Assembly: GCF_000021805.1 (NCBI RefSeq)
Contig: NC_011726.1
Location: forward strand, 3,566,097-3,630,096
Source of the DNA: Rippkaea orientalis PCC 8801
Lineage (GTDB): Bacteria > Cyanobacteriota > Cyanobacteriia > Cyanobacteriales > Microcystaceae
Length of the DNA: 64,000 nt
Reading direction: 5' to 3'
The translations under genes and the position numbers were made by a program. Under the pieces are notes generated by a model that was not told the origin of the DNA, ran no database searches, and saw only the letters and a list, made by a program, of their open reading frames with translations. Below, piece after piece: positions 45,048-53,293 of this stretch. Each line of letters begins with the position of its first letter. Position 1 is the first letter of the stretch.

Positions 45048-46436
45048 CTCTCTTCTGTCAAACTGGGTGAGGTAAAATGAGAAAAAAAGCTTGAAAGCCA
45101 GACAGAGATTATGGTTAAGCCTCGTCCACCGCGACCAACGGTTCAATTCGTAGATACATACTGTGAATTATACAGAGACTTATTCGTAGAAGTCAGAGCT
45201 TATGAGTCCTTTAAATATCTTCAGTTGGGACTAATAAGTGAGCTAAAAAGAAAGAGTTTACCAGCTATAGCTAAGGTGGTAGGATTAAAAAATGGACAAG
45301 GATTACACCATTTTATTAGTCAATCGCCTTGGCAAGCTTGTGACCTAGAGAAAAGAAGATTAGAAATTATCGTAGCTCTCTTAGAAGGAAGAGAAATTAT
45401 GGTAATAATAGATGAGACAGGAGATAAAAAGAAAGGAGAAAAGACCGATTATGTCAAGAGACAATATATCGGCAATTTAGGAAAAATTGAAAAGGGGATA
45501 GTATCGGTGAATGCCTATGGGTATTGCGAGGGAATGACTTTTCCGTTAAAGTTTAAAATCTTTAAACCGAAAGAGAGATTAAAAGAGGGAGATAAGTATC
45601 AAACAAAACCAGAACTAGGAGCAGAATTAGTGAAAGAAATTCAAGAGATGGGCTTTAATATAAAAAGAGTATTAGCTGATAGTTTGTATGGGGAAAGTCA
45701 TAGTAACTTTATTAGTATTTTAGAAAAATTGGGAATAGAATATGCAGTGGGAATCCGCAGTAATCATGGGGTATGGCTACCCAAAGGACAAATAGTAAGA
45801 GCTAATAGATGGAGAGCTTATAAGAATATCAGATGGAATGGTCAAGAAGAAACTCGTTACATTCGAGAGATAATTTATGGCAAAAGAAGAGAGGTGCAAG
45901 ACTGGCAAATTACCACCGATAAAGAAACTGTTCCTGATGACTCAACTTGGTTTGTTATGACCAAAATTCCGAGCCTTAATTATAAAGAAGTTGGCGATAT
46001 TTACAAAATACGAGCTTATGAAGAACAAGGATTTAGAAACAGTAAAAATGAGTTAGGATGGGCAGATTTTCGCTTGACAAACTATGCAGATATACAAAAA
46101 TGGTGGGAATTAGTGATGTGTGCCTATCTCCTGGTTTGTCTACATCATGATATTTTTAACCCTTCCGTTGCTCCCATCCCTAACTGCTATCAACAACATG
46201 ACTTATGGGACTCAGAAAAAGGCTGGAAAAATCAGCTAAATAACCTTCAGTTGATTTGACAGCCTTTTATCTGTTTTAATTTGATTTTAAGATGGCTGAA
46301 AATTTTTCCTATCCCTCAATTATCGTTAGGTTTTCCTAGGCTTATTGCCAAATTTAATGACTTTGATTGTTTACGATATTTGGTTTATTGTTGGCATGAC
46401 TTTTGTTATTCTTCTGCCTAGATTGACAGAAGAGAG
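45048..46436 (+). mobile_element. IS701-family insertion sequence, copy 1
   Basis: The element is 1389 bp. Its ends are imperfect inverted repeats: CTCTCTTCTGTCAAACTGGG at the left and, read inward from the right, CTCTCTTCTGTCAATCTAGG. Copy 2 (49662-51050) has the same length and an identical transposase in opposite orientation. The flanking four bases are TTAT on the left and ATAA on the right, so the copy has no matching direct duplication at present. Confidence 0.93.
45111..46259 (+). CDS. IS701-family transposase, copy 1
   Basis: The 382-residue DDE transposase has DETGDKKKGEKTDYVKRQYI (first Asp), VLADSLYGES (second Asp) and IRAYEEQGFRNSKNELGW (Glu region), as in IS701/DDE_5-type enzymes. 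It is complete, with no stop or shift, so it is probably active. It moves the element by cut-and-paste. The residue sequence is identical to copy 2, suggesting recent transposition or conversion. Confidence 0.93.
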   Translation: MVKPRPPRPTVQFVDTYCELYRDLFVEVRAYESFKYLQLGLISELKRKSLPAIAKVVGLKNGQGLHHFISQSPWQACDLEKRRLEIIVALLEGREIMVIIDETGDKKKGEKTDYVKRQYIGNLGKIEKGIVSVNAYGYCEGMTFPLKFKIFKPKERLKEGDKYQTKPELGAELVKEIQEMGFNIKRVLADSLYGESHSNFISILEKLGIEYAVGIRSNHGVWLPKGQIVRANRWRAYKNIRWNGQEETRYIREIIYGKRREVQDWQITTDKETVPDDSTWFVMTKIPSLNYKEVGDIYKIRAYEEQGFRNSKNELGWADFRLTNYADIQKWWELVMCAYLLVCLHHDIFNPSVAPIPNCYQQHDLWDSEKGWKNQLNNLQLI

Positions 46437-46538
46437 ATAACCCTAACTTTTTAAGGGTCTCTAACAGAAATGTTGAATGTTAAGAAATCGAGATAAAAAA
46501 CCCCGATCCCATCCTATTTTCGTAGGGGTTTAATACCA

Positions 46539-47813
46539 TTAAACCCGTTGAAGAGGCAAAATTAATTGTATCCAACCTCCCCCCGTTTCCGGATGGTTTT
46601 TAGCGGTAATATTGCCCCCATGGGCTTTAATAATTTCCAAGGCGATCGCTAGTCCTAAACCACTTCCTTGACGACGAGATTCAGGATCAGTCCCTTGTCG
46701 CACTCGTGAGGGTTCCCCTCGATATAACCGATCAAAAATATAGGGTAAGTCTTTTTCGAGAAAACCTGAACCTTGATCAATAATATCGATTTGAATACTT
46801 TGATCATCTGGGGTCAATTGAAGAGTCACTTCAATGACACCGTTAGGGGGGCTGTGTTTGAGACTATTATCAAAGATATTCAAAAAAACTTGGAATAAAC
46901 GGGCGCGATCGCCTGAAAACGTGAGTTCTGTCAGTTCTCTAAAGTTTAAGGTAACTTGGGTTTTTTGGGCTAGGGGTGCTAAACTTTGCCAAGCTGATTG
47001 GATTAATTCTCCTAAGTCCAGAGATTCACAGGTTAGGGTTTGACTATGATTTTCCCCTAATTGACTTAAATCAAGCCAATCTTCGACTAATTTAATCAGG
47101 CGTTGAGTTTCGCTTAAAAGTTGGTTAATCCAACGGCGTTCGGGGTTTTCCAAGCGGTTCTGTAGGGTTTCTGCCACTAGGGAAATGGCGGTTAAGGGGG
47201 TTCGCAATTCGTGGGTAAGATCAGAAAAGGCGCGATCGCGGGATTGGGATAATTCTAACAAGGGTTGTTGATTTTCGAGAAATACTGCTACTTCGCCTTG
47301 TTTTAGGGGATAGCTAGAGGCTTTTAGGCTAATAGAGATGGGGCGATCGCCTGATAATAGTTGATTATCATAATTCGGTGGATAAAACACCCATTCTTTT
47401 GTTTGAGGGGTTTGACGCTGGCGAGTTCGTTGAATCTGTTGATCGAGTTCATAGGAACGCACCAACTCCAAGAGGAGGCGAACTTGTCCAGGTTGCCAAC
47501 GATCAAGTTTAAGCAATTGTTGCGCTTGTGGGTTGCACCACAAGAGTTGATTATCTTGATCGATATGAAGATAACCAATGGGCAGGAGATCAAGGATCTG
47601 TTGTTGCTGTTGTAACGTTTCCGTTTGTTGTTGACACTGTTGTTGCAAATAAAGAATTTCTCGACGTACTAGGGACACCGCAGACAAAGATGAGGCTAAA
47701 TCTTTGGTATCGGGTGAAGCGATCAAGATTTTTTGCAATTGAGACTTAAAGCGGTAGTAATTCCACCCCCAAAGTATCATACCAATAAGCAAACCTAGGA
47801 CAAATAGTGACAA
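46539..47813 (-). CDS. sphS: PhoR/SphS-like sensor histidine kinase
   Basis: The 424-residue kinase has an N-terminal hydrophobic helix (FVLGLLIGMILWGW), a coiled segment, one PAS domain (about 72-185, GYLHIDQDNQLLWCNPQAQQ), HisKA with H-box DLTHELRTPLTAIS (His near 201) and an ATPase domain (IFDNSLKHSP, DQGSGF, GSGLGLAIALEI). This layout is that of the cyanobacterial phosphate sensor SphS. The frame starts at TTG 47813 because an in-frame TGA lies just upstream; ATG 47780 would lose much of the anchor. It follows the PhoB-like regulator by 87 bp. Symbol by similarity and context. Confidence 0.75.
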   Translation of the reverse strand: MSLFVLGLLIGMILWGWNYYRFKSQLQKILIASPDTKDLASSLSAVSLVRREILYLQQQCQQQTETLQQQQQILDLLPIGYLHIDQDNQLLWCNPQAQQLLKLDRWQPGQVRLLLELVRSYELDQQIQRTRQRQTPQTKEWVFYPPNYDNQLLSGDRPISISLKASSYPLKQGEVAVFLENQQPLLELSQSRDRAFSDLTHELRTPLTAISLVAETLQNRLENPERRWINQLLSETQRLIKLVEDWLDLSQLGENHSQTLTCESLDLGELIQSAWQSLAPLAQKTQVTLNFRELTELTFSGDRARLFQVFLNIFDNSLKHSPPNGVIEVTLQLTPDDQSIQIDIIDQGSGFLEKDLPYIFDRLYRGEPSRVRQGTDPESRRQGSGLGLAIALEIIKAHGGNITAKNHPETGGGWIQLILPLQRV

Positions 47814-47900
47814 AGTTAATCACAACCTGACTAAAATCGATTGATTCTATGGTAACTGTTAACTGTCCATAACTATGCTATTCGACTTGTCGTAGAAATC

Positions 47901-48653
47901 TTACCCGAAGCGATAGCCAAATCCTCGTACTGTAATGAGATATTCTGGTTGACTGGGATCGGTTTCTAATTTTTCGCGTAACCAACGAATATGAACATCA
48001 ACGGTTTTGGTATCTCCTAGGAAATCAGCCCCCCACACTTGATCAATCAACTGTTCACGGGACCAAACCCGACGAGGATAACTCATAAATAGCTCTAATA
48101 GACGATATTCTTTAGGAGAAAGGTTAATTTCTTCTCCACGAACAACTACCCGACATTCTTCGGGATAAAGGCTAATATCTTTGAACTTACGAACTGGGGC
48201 GGAGGAAACGTTGTTAAAGTCTTGACGACGAATTAAAGCACGACACCGCGCGACTAACTCGCGCATACTAAAGGGTTTCGTTAGATAATCATCGGCTCCT
48301 ACTTCTAATCCTAGTACCCGGTCGGTTTCGCTGGCTTTGGCACTGAGTATCAGAATAGGTACAATATTGTTATTATAACGTAGCAGACGGCAGATATCTA
48401 AGCCGTTAACCTGAGGTAACATCAAATCCAGTACCACTAGGTCAAAACCTGACTCAGTTCCTAGGGTGGCAACATCTTGTAATAAGCTTAAAGCGGTTCG
48501 TCCATCGCTTGCTGTTATCACTTCGTAGCCTTGTTCTTCTAAGGCGATGGTGATCATATCCCGAATCACATCCTCGTCTTCAACGACTAAAATTCGATGG
48601 TTAGGGACGATTTTCTCTAAGGATGAAGACTCAGCTAAGTCCAGAGATAGCAT
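47901..48653 (-). CDS. sphR: PhoB/SphR-like response regulator
   Basis: The 250-residue OmpR-type regulator has a receiver domain (HRILVVEDEDVIRDM, phospho-Asp in LVVLDLMLPQVNG, Lys in LTKPFS) and a winged-helix DNA-binding domain (LSPKEYRLLELFMSYPRRVW, TVDVHIRWLREKLE, ITVRGFGYRFG). It is upstream of the SphS-like kinase on the same strand. Three 11-bp-spaced CTT repeats in its upstream region look like a Pho box. It should activate phosphate-starvation genes. Distinct in N-terminus from RpaA and RpaB. Confidence 0.78.
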   Translation of the reverse strand: MLSLDLAESSSLEKIVPNHRILVVEDEDVIRDMITIALEEQGYEVITASDGRTALSLLQDVATLGTESGFDLVVLDLMLPQVNGLDICRLLRYNNNIVPILILSAKASETDRVLGLEVGADDYLTKPFSMRELVARCRALIRRQDFNNVSSAPVRKFKDISLYPEECRVVVRGEEINLSPKEYRLLELFMSYPRRVWSREQLIDQVWGADFLGDTKTVDVHIRWLREKLETDPSQPEYLITVRGFGYRFG

Positions 48654-48720
48654 AAAAATACCGTTAATGTTAGCTTCTTGTTAAGATATACAATAAAAAT
48701 TCAATTTTGGGAACATTAAA

Positions 48721-48759
48721 CTTTCCCTTATCTTACCCTATCCTTAAAGAATTTAACCT
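48721..48759. promoter_or_regulatory. Candidate Pho box in the divergent sphR-creatininase spacer
   Basis: Three direct repeats with an 11-bp period begin at 48721 (CTTTCCCT), 48732 (CTTACCCT) and 48743 (CTTAAAGA). They are close to the cyanobacterial Pho-box repeat (YTTAAYYT with 3-bp spacers). A further TTTAACCT at 48752-48759 matches the consensus best but is out of period. The site lies 4 bp before the creatininase start and 68 bp upstream of sphR, so it may control either gene. Confidence 0.55.
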
Positions 48760-48762
48760 TCT

Positions 48763-49509
48763 ATGCTGCTACAGTTAAGCACCTGGCCAGAAGTTGAAAA
48801 CTATCTAAAGACTTCATCGGGATTAATCATTCCCATCGGTTCGACGGAACAACATGGACCCACGGGGTTAATTGGAACGGATGCGATTTGTGCCGAGGCG
48901 ATCGCTAAAGGGGTGGGGGAAGAAGTCCAGGCTATGGTTGCACCGACCATTAATGTTGGAATGGCGTTACATCATACGGCTTTCCCTGGAACCATTAGTT
49001 TACGTCCTACGACGCTCATTCAGGTGATTCTGGATTATCTGACTTGTTTGACTGAGGCAGGTTTTAGACGCTTTTTCTTTATTAATGGGCACGGGGGCAA
49101 TATAGCTACCTTAAAAGCTGCTTTTTCTGAAGTTTATTACCATTTAGCTCATCTTAGACTCTCTGAAGCGGATCAAGTACGCTGTCAGGTGGGTAACTGG
49201 TTTATGTGCCGTTCGGTCTATCAAAAGGCGAAGGAATGGTATGGTGATCAAGAGGGATCTCATGCAACTCCGTCTGAAGTAGCTGTTACCCAATATGTTT
49301 ATCCTGAATCTATTAAAAAAGCGGCATTATCCCCAGATGTTGCGTCAGGATATCCTATCTATGGGGCAGAGGATTTTCGCCGTCATTATCCTGATGGTAG
49401 AATGGGTTCTAATCCGGCTTTAGCGACTCCAGAACACGGTCAAGAATTTTATGAGTTAGCCGTTAAAGAACTGTCTAATTCTTATCTAGAATTTTTGCAA
49501 TCTGAGTAA
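48763..49509 (+). CDS. Creatininase-family protein
   Basis: The 248-residue protein has the metal-binding motifs of the creatininase fold: LIIPIGSTEQHGPTGLIGTDA, ALHHTAFPGTISLRP, FFINGHGGNIATLK and a later Glu (DQEGSHATPSEVAVTQY). Members hydrolyse creatinine or open related amide rings, as in F420, riboflavin or mycofactocin side pathways; the cyanobacterial substrate is unknown. It diverges from the sphR gene and lies inside the block bracketed by the two IS701 copies. Confidence 0.88.
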   Translation: MLLQLSTWPEVENYLKTSSGLIIPIGSTEQHGPTGLIGTDAICAEAIAKGVGEEVQAMVAPTINVGMALHHTAFPGTISLRPTTLIQVILDYLTCLTEAGFRRFFFINGHGGNIATLKAAFSEVYYHLAHLRLSEADQVRCQVGNWFMCRSVYQKAKEWYGDQEGSHATPSEVAVTQYVYPESIKKAALSPDVASGYPIYGAEDFRRHYPDGRMGSNPALATPEHGQEFYELAVKELSNSYLEFLQSE

Positions 49510-49524
49510 GTTAAAATCTCCTAT

Positions 49525-49647
49525 TTATTGTCCTGCTGCAAAGATTTCTGCTGCTGTTAGGGTTAACTGCGGAAATACAGAAGAAATGATGCGATCGCTA
49601 TCACGAAATTGTTGAACTTGATACTCTCCATCGAGTAACTGACATAG
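49525..49647 (-). pseudogene. Uma2-type endonuclease 3' fragment
   Basis: Forty codons read LCQLLDGEYQVQQFRDSDRI and continue to TAAEIFAAGQ, the usual C-terminal end of Uma2-family nuclease-like proteins. The rest of the gene is missing: just upstream come the ATTATTTGAAATAAC junction and the right end of the IS701 copy. The gene was cut by IS630-related DNA before the IS701 event. Confidence 0.75.
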
Positions 49648-49661
49648 TTATTTCAAATAAT

Positions 49662-51050
49662 CTCTCTTCTGTCAATCTAGGCAGAAGAATAACAAAAGTC
49701 ATGCCAACAATAAACCAAATATCGTAAACAATCAAAGTCATTAAATTTGGCAATAAGCCTAGGAAAACCTAACGATAATTGAGGGATAGGAAAAATTTTC
49801 AGCCATCTTAAAATCAAATTAAAACAGATAAAAGGCTGTCAAATCAACTGAAGGTTATTTAGCTGATTTTTCCAGCCTTTTTCTGAGTCCCATAAGTCAT
49901 GTTGTTGATAGCAGTTAGGGATGGGAGCAACGGAAGGGTTAAAAATATCATGATGTAGACAAACCAGGAGATAGGCACACATCACTAATTCCCACCATTT
50001 TTGTATATCTGCATAGTTTGTCAAGCGAAAATCTGCCCATCCTAACTCATTTTTACTGTTTCTAAATCCTTGTTCTTCATAAGCTCGTATTTTGTAAATA
50101 TCGCCAACTTCTTTATAATTAAGGCTCGGAATTTTGGTCATAACAAACCAAGTTGAGTCATCAGGAACAGTTTCTTTATCGGTGGTAATTTGCCAGTCTT
50201 GCACCTCTCTTCTTTTGCCATAAATTATCTCTCGAATGTAACGAGTTTCTTCTTGACCATTCCATCTGATATTCTTATAAGCTCTCCATCTATTAGCTCT
50301 TACTATTTGTCCTTTGGGTAGCCATACCCCATGATTACTGCGGATTCCCACTGCATATTCTATTCCCAATTTTTCTAAAATACTAATAAAGTTACTATGA
50401 CTTTCCCCATACAAACTATCAGCTAATACTCTTTTTATATTAAAGCCCATCTCTTGAATTTCTTTCACTAATTCTGCTCCTAGTTCTGGTTTTGTTTGAT
50501 ACTTATCTCCCTCTTTTAATCTCTCTTTCGGTTTAAAGATTTTAAACTTTAACGGAAAAGTCATTCCCTCGCAATACCCATAGGCATTCACCGATACTAT
50601 CCCCTTTTCAATTTTTCCTAAATTGCCGATATATTGTCTCTTGACATAATCGGTCTTTTCTCCTTTCTTTTTATCTCCTGTCTCATCTATTATTACCATA
50701 ATTTCTCTTCCTTCTAAGAGAGCTACGATAATTTCTAATCTTCTTTTCTCTAGGTCACAAGCTTGCCAAGGCGATTGACTAATAAAATGGTGTAATCCTT
50801 GTCCATTTTTTAATCCTACCACCTTAGCTATAGCTGGTAAACTCTTTCTTTTTAGCTCACTTATTAGTCCCAACTGAAGATATTTAAAGGACTCATAAGC
50901 TCTGACTTCTACGAATAAGTCTCTGTATAATTCACAGTATGTATCTACGAATTGAACCGTTGGTCGCGGTGGACGAGGCTTAACCATAATCTCTGTCTGG
51001 CTTTCAAGCTTTTTTTCTCATTTTACCTCACCCAGTTTGACAGAAGAGAG
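49662..51050 (-). mobile_element. IS701-family insertion sequence, copy 2 (inverted)
   Basis: This 1389-bp copy is opposite in direction to copy 1 and has the same inverted ends. It is flanked by TAAT on the left and TTAT on the right. The right flank is shared with the MITE array, so this IS and the three MITEs form a run of four elements with TTAT between neighbours. Confidence 0.93.
49839..50987 (-). CDS. IS701-family transposase, copy 2
   Basis: All 382 residues are the same as in copy 1, with intact DETGDKKKGE, VLADSLYGES and YEEQGFRNSKNE catalytic segments. It is therefore a full-length, probably active transposase. It is also the likely enzyme for mobilising the neighbouring MITEs, which have the same CTCTCTTCTGTCA ends. 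Confidence 0.93.
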   Translation of the reverse strand: MVKPRPPRPTVQFVDTYCELYRDLFVEVRAYESFKYLQLGLISELKRKSLPAIAKVVGLKNGQGLHHFISQSPWQACDLEKRRLEIIVALLEGREIMVIIDETGDKKKGEKTDYVKRQYIGNLGKIEKGIVSVNAYGYCEGMTFPLKFKIFKPKERLKEGDKYQTKPELGAELVKEIQEMGFNIKRVLADSLYGESHSNFISILEKLGIEYAVGIRSNHGVWLPKGQIVRANRWRAYKNIRWNGQEETRYIREIIYGKRREVQDWQITTDKETVPDDSTWFVMTKIPSLNYKEVGDIYKIRAYEEQGFRNSKNELGWADFRLTNYADIQKWWELVMCAYLLVCLHHDIFNPSVAPIPNCYQQHDLWDSEKGWKNQLNNLQLI

Positions 51051-51054
51051 TTAT

Positions 51055-51228
51055 CTCTCTTCTGTCACTCTTGGAAAGGATGATCGCTAAAAGTCTTATG
51101 ACAAGAACACTTGAGCGATTTGACCAGAATTTTAATTTCTTAATAGAAAATAAGGTAGCGATCGCCCTTTTTGTAAGAGTTCTAGAAATTAGAAATTATC
51201 AGGGTTCCCCCAGAGTGACAAAAGAGAG
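51055..51228. mobile_element. MITE 1 of 3, IS701-related ends
   Basis: The element is 174 bp with ends CTCTCTTCTGTCACTCTTGG and, inverted, CTCTCTTTTGTCACTCTGGG. It has no transposase and contains a HIP1 site. TTAT flanks it on both sides (51051-51054 and 51229-51232). It is identical to MITE 2. Confidence 0.9.
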
Positions 51229-51232
51229 TTAT

Positions 51233-51406
51233 CTCTCTTCTGTCACTCTTGGAAAGGATGATCGCTAAAAGTCTTATGACAAGAACACTTGAGCGATTTG
51301 ACCAGAATTTTAATTTCTTAATAGAAAATAAGGTAGCGATCGCCCTTTTTGTAAGAGTTCTAGAAATTAGAAATTATCAGGGTTCCCCCAGAGTGACAAA
51401 AGAGAG
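51233..51406. mobile_element. MITE 2 of 3, identical to MITE 1
   Basis: A 174-bp exact repeat of MITE 1 in the same direction, separated from it by TTAT and followed by TTAT (51407-51410). Short open frames across the array are chance products of the repeat. Confidence 0.9.
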
Positions 51407-51410
51407 TTAT

Positions 51411-51583
51411 CTTTCTTCTGTCACTCTCGGAAAGATGATCGCTAAAAGTCTTATGACAACGAAACTTGAGCGATTTGACCAGAATTTTGATTTCTTAATA
51501 GAAAATAAGGTAGCGATCGCCCTTTTTGTAAGAGTTTTAGAGCTTAGAAATCATCAGGTTTCCCCCAGAGTGACAAAAGAGAG
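51411..51583. mobile_element. MITE 3 of 3, diverged
   Basis: A 173-bp copy in the same direction, with about a dozen substitutions and small indels relative to MITEs 1 and 2 (for example CTTTCTTCTG at the left end). TTAT follows at 51584-51587. It is probably the oldest member of the array. Confidence 0.88.
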
Positions 51584-51586
51584 TTA

Positions 51587-52000
51587 TATGAAATCCGTTT
51601 AATCAGTTAATGCAAGTATCAGTTGTCGGCCACCAATGAAAACAAGTTAATCCACTCACAAATTCTGGCTGTTCCATTAATACCTTAAGGCGAGGAATCA
51701 AGACCTCTTCTAATTCTTCTATTGTTTCAAAAGAACGATTATAACGTCTGGCTAATTCACGAACCCACTCAACTGTATATCCCGTGGCGATCGCTACCTC
51801 TTCTGTTTTTTTTCCACTAGCTAATAGCCAGATTATCTGATATTGACTTCGAGTGACTGGATTTTTCGCACTCCGATATTTAGTTTGTAATTCAGTGATA
51901 CTCAGGTGAGAGACTATCTCAATTCTTCTTGGCATCTGGGGGCGATCATTTATTAACTCTACCCTTTTATTATACGTTAACCATTCAAGCGGATTTCATA
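51587..52000 (-). mobile_element. Internally deleted IS630-type element
   Basis: A 414-bp element has 14-bp inverted ends: TATGAAATCCGTTT at the left and AAGCGGATTTCATA at the right (one mismatch). It encloses a transposase frame whose middle is deleted (51603-51935). It is thus a non-autonomous derivative. It sits beside MITE 3 and next to a separate IS630 fragment of opposite direction. Confidence 0.8.
51603..51935 (-). pseudogene. IS630-type transposase, internally deleted
   Basis: The 110-residue frame joins an N-terminal helix-turn-helix part (MPRRIEIVSHLSITELQTKY, GKKTEEVAIATGYTVEWVRE) to a C-terminal part (FETIEELEEVLIPRLKVLME, LTCFHWWPTTDTCIN). The DDE catalytic domain between them is lost. 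It might bind the element ends but cannot transpose. The join at about residue 72 is in frame. Confidence 0.82.
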
Positions 52001-52021
52001 TTAATTCCCTCTCTTACTCAG

Positions 52022-52237
52022 ACCTCAGTCTTAATCATGGACAATTCACCTATTCATCGAAAAACGGTCATTCGACAATTAGTAGAAGAAACCGGACACG
52101 AAGTGTTATTTTTACCGAAATATTCCCCTGATCTCAATGATATTGAGCATGATTTCAGTGCCTTAAAACGAGCCAGGATGTACGCTCCACCTGGTACATC
52201 TCTCGATGAAATCATTCGAGCCTATTGTGGTTGTTAG
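52022..52237 (+). pseudogene. IS630-type transposase, 3' fragment
   Basis: The frame reads TSVLIMDNSPIHRKTVIRQL, then FLPKYSPDLNDIEHDFSALK and ends RAYCGC. It carries the last Asp and the Glu of the DDE_3 domain but no N-terminal half. It is close kin of the relic at 44962-45033. Its direction is opposite to the deleted element on its left. The DNA after its stop (52238-52265) preserves the uninterrupted form of the flank split by IS701 elsewhere. Confidence 0.85.
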
Positions 52238-52261
52238 TGTCTCATTCTTATTTGAAATAAC

Positions 52262-52560
52262 TATAGAAGTTTATATTATGTGGCCAAAGCTATAACTAGA
52301 GGAGAAAACCCTGATGTAGTCAGCTATTTGGTTGAACGAGCTAAACTATTTGGCTTGGTTGAAGCTGAGCGAAAGCCACACCGAGACAAAGTCGCTCTCA
52401 CTCAACAAATTTGGGAGGCTATACCGTTAAGTTGACACCAATGACGGCCGTTGACCCCTACACCATTGCTATCTGTCGTCAGATTTTGAAGATTTGGTAT
52501 TAAAAAGGGATACTAGAGAAATCCTGTTGCAAAAGCCAATTACTACGGTTTGAAAAGGGG
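52262..52560 (+). pseudogene. Unrecognised gene debris
   Basis: The first part (52262-52435) is an open tail reading VAKAITRGENPDVVSYLVER through TQQIWEAIPLS and stop, without a start. The next ~120 bp contain SSDFEDLVLKRDTREILLQK in another frame. They look like remains of one or two genes broken by the IS630 events. I cannot name the families. The AT-rich spacer to 52676 shows nothing more. Confidence 0.5.
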
Positions 52561-52676
52561 TATTACAGGAGCAAGGCTTTTCTATTATTCATATAATATC
52601 ATGTCAAGTCAAGTTTGACAACGGGTTTTGAACATCAAAATTGACTTTTTAAATTGGGTTTAATAATATTAAGTCC

Positions 52677-53249
52677 CTACTGACTCCTGACATTATTAAC
52701 TCCTTTAACGGGAGTACCATCAGGAATATCCAACTCAATTAAAGGACCGCGATCAAATACTTCTATATCCCATTGTCCCCGTCGCGCCGTTTCAAAGACA
52801 ATATAGCGTCCATCAGGACTAATACTCGGATTTCTCACCCAACTGCGATAGCCTTGGGTTAAGAGTTCTGTCCGCTTGGTAGCGCGGTCATACAGAGCAA
52901 CATCTGGCCGTCCCTGAATACTGGAAATATAAACTAAATAGCGTCCTGTTCGGCTTAAACTCGGACTTTCGAGAATAACATTACTTTGGTTCAATCCAGG
53001 TAAATTAACTAACTGTTTAGCCCGCAAATCATACAGTAAAATCTGGTTAGTGCCATTGCGATTGGACACCAAAGCTACCCAACGACCGTCCCCACTCAAA
53101 GCGGGTTGCTGATCATTGTACCGACTGTTGAGAGTTGCCGGGGTTTCAGGACGCTTAACTAGAGTACAACCCGAAAGTAAGCTAATCAGTCCGATCGACA
53201 TTCCAAAAGATTTTAGACTCAATCTGCCCCTAAAAATCCACTTATTCAT
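52677..53249 (-). CDS. TolB-like beta-propeller lipoprotein
   Basis: The 190-residue protein has a lipoprotein signal (SIGLISLLSGC, lipid Cys at about residue 28) and then TolB/PD40 repeats: DQQPALSGDGRWVALVSNRNGTN, SPSLSRTGRYLVYISS, NPSISPDGRYIVFETARRGQWDI. With only three to four blades it is shorter than full TolB, so it may need a partner or self-associate. It is anchored outside the cytoplasm. It precedes no Tol/Pal genes here and follows ycf66 on the same strand. Confidence 0.85.
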   Translation of the reverse strand: MNKWIFRGRLSLKSFGMSIGLISLLSGCTLVKRPETPATLNSRYNDQQPALSGDGRWVALVSNRNGTNQILLYDLRAKQLVNLPGLNQSNVILESPSLSRTGRYLVYISSIQGRPDVALYDRATKRTELLTQGYRSWVRNPSISPDGRYIVFETARRGQWDIEVFDRGPLIELDIPDGTPVKGVNNVRSQ

Positions 53250-53293
53250 TCCCCCTGTTGCCTATTCCCTATTTCCTATCAAGAGATTGATGA

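Noticed and set aside
51071-51602. Open frames of 65 and 117 codons across the MITE array
   Set aside because: They repeat because the MITE repeats, shift frame between units, and start inside the terminal repeats; no protein features.
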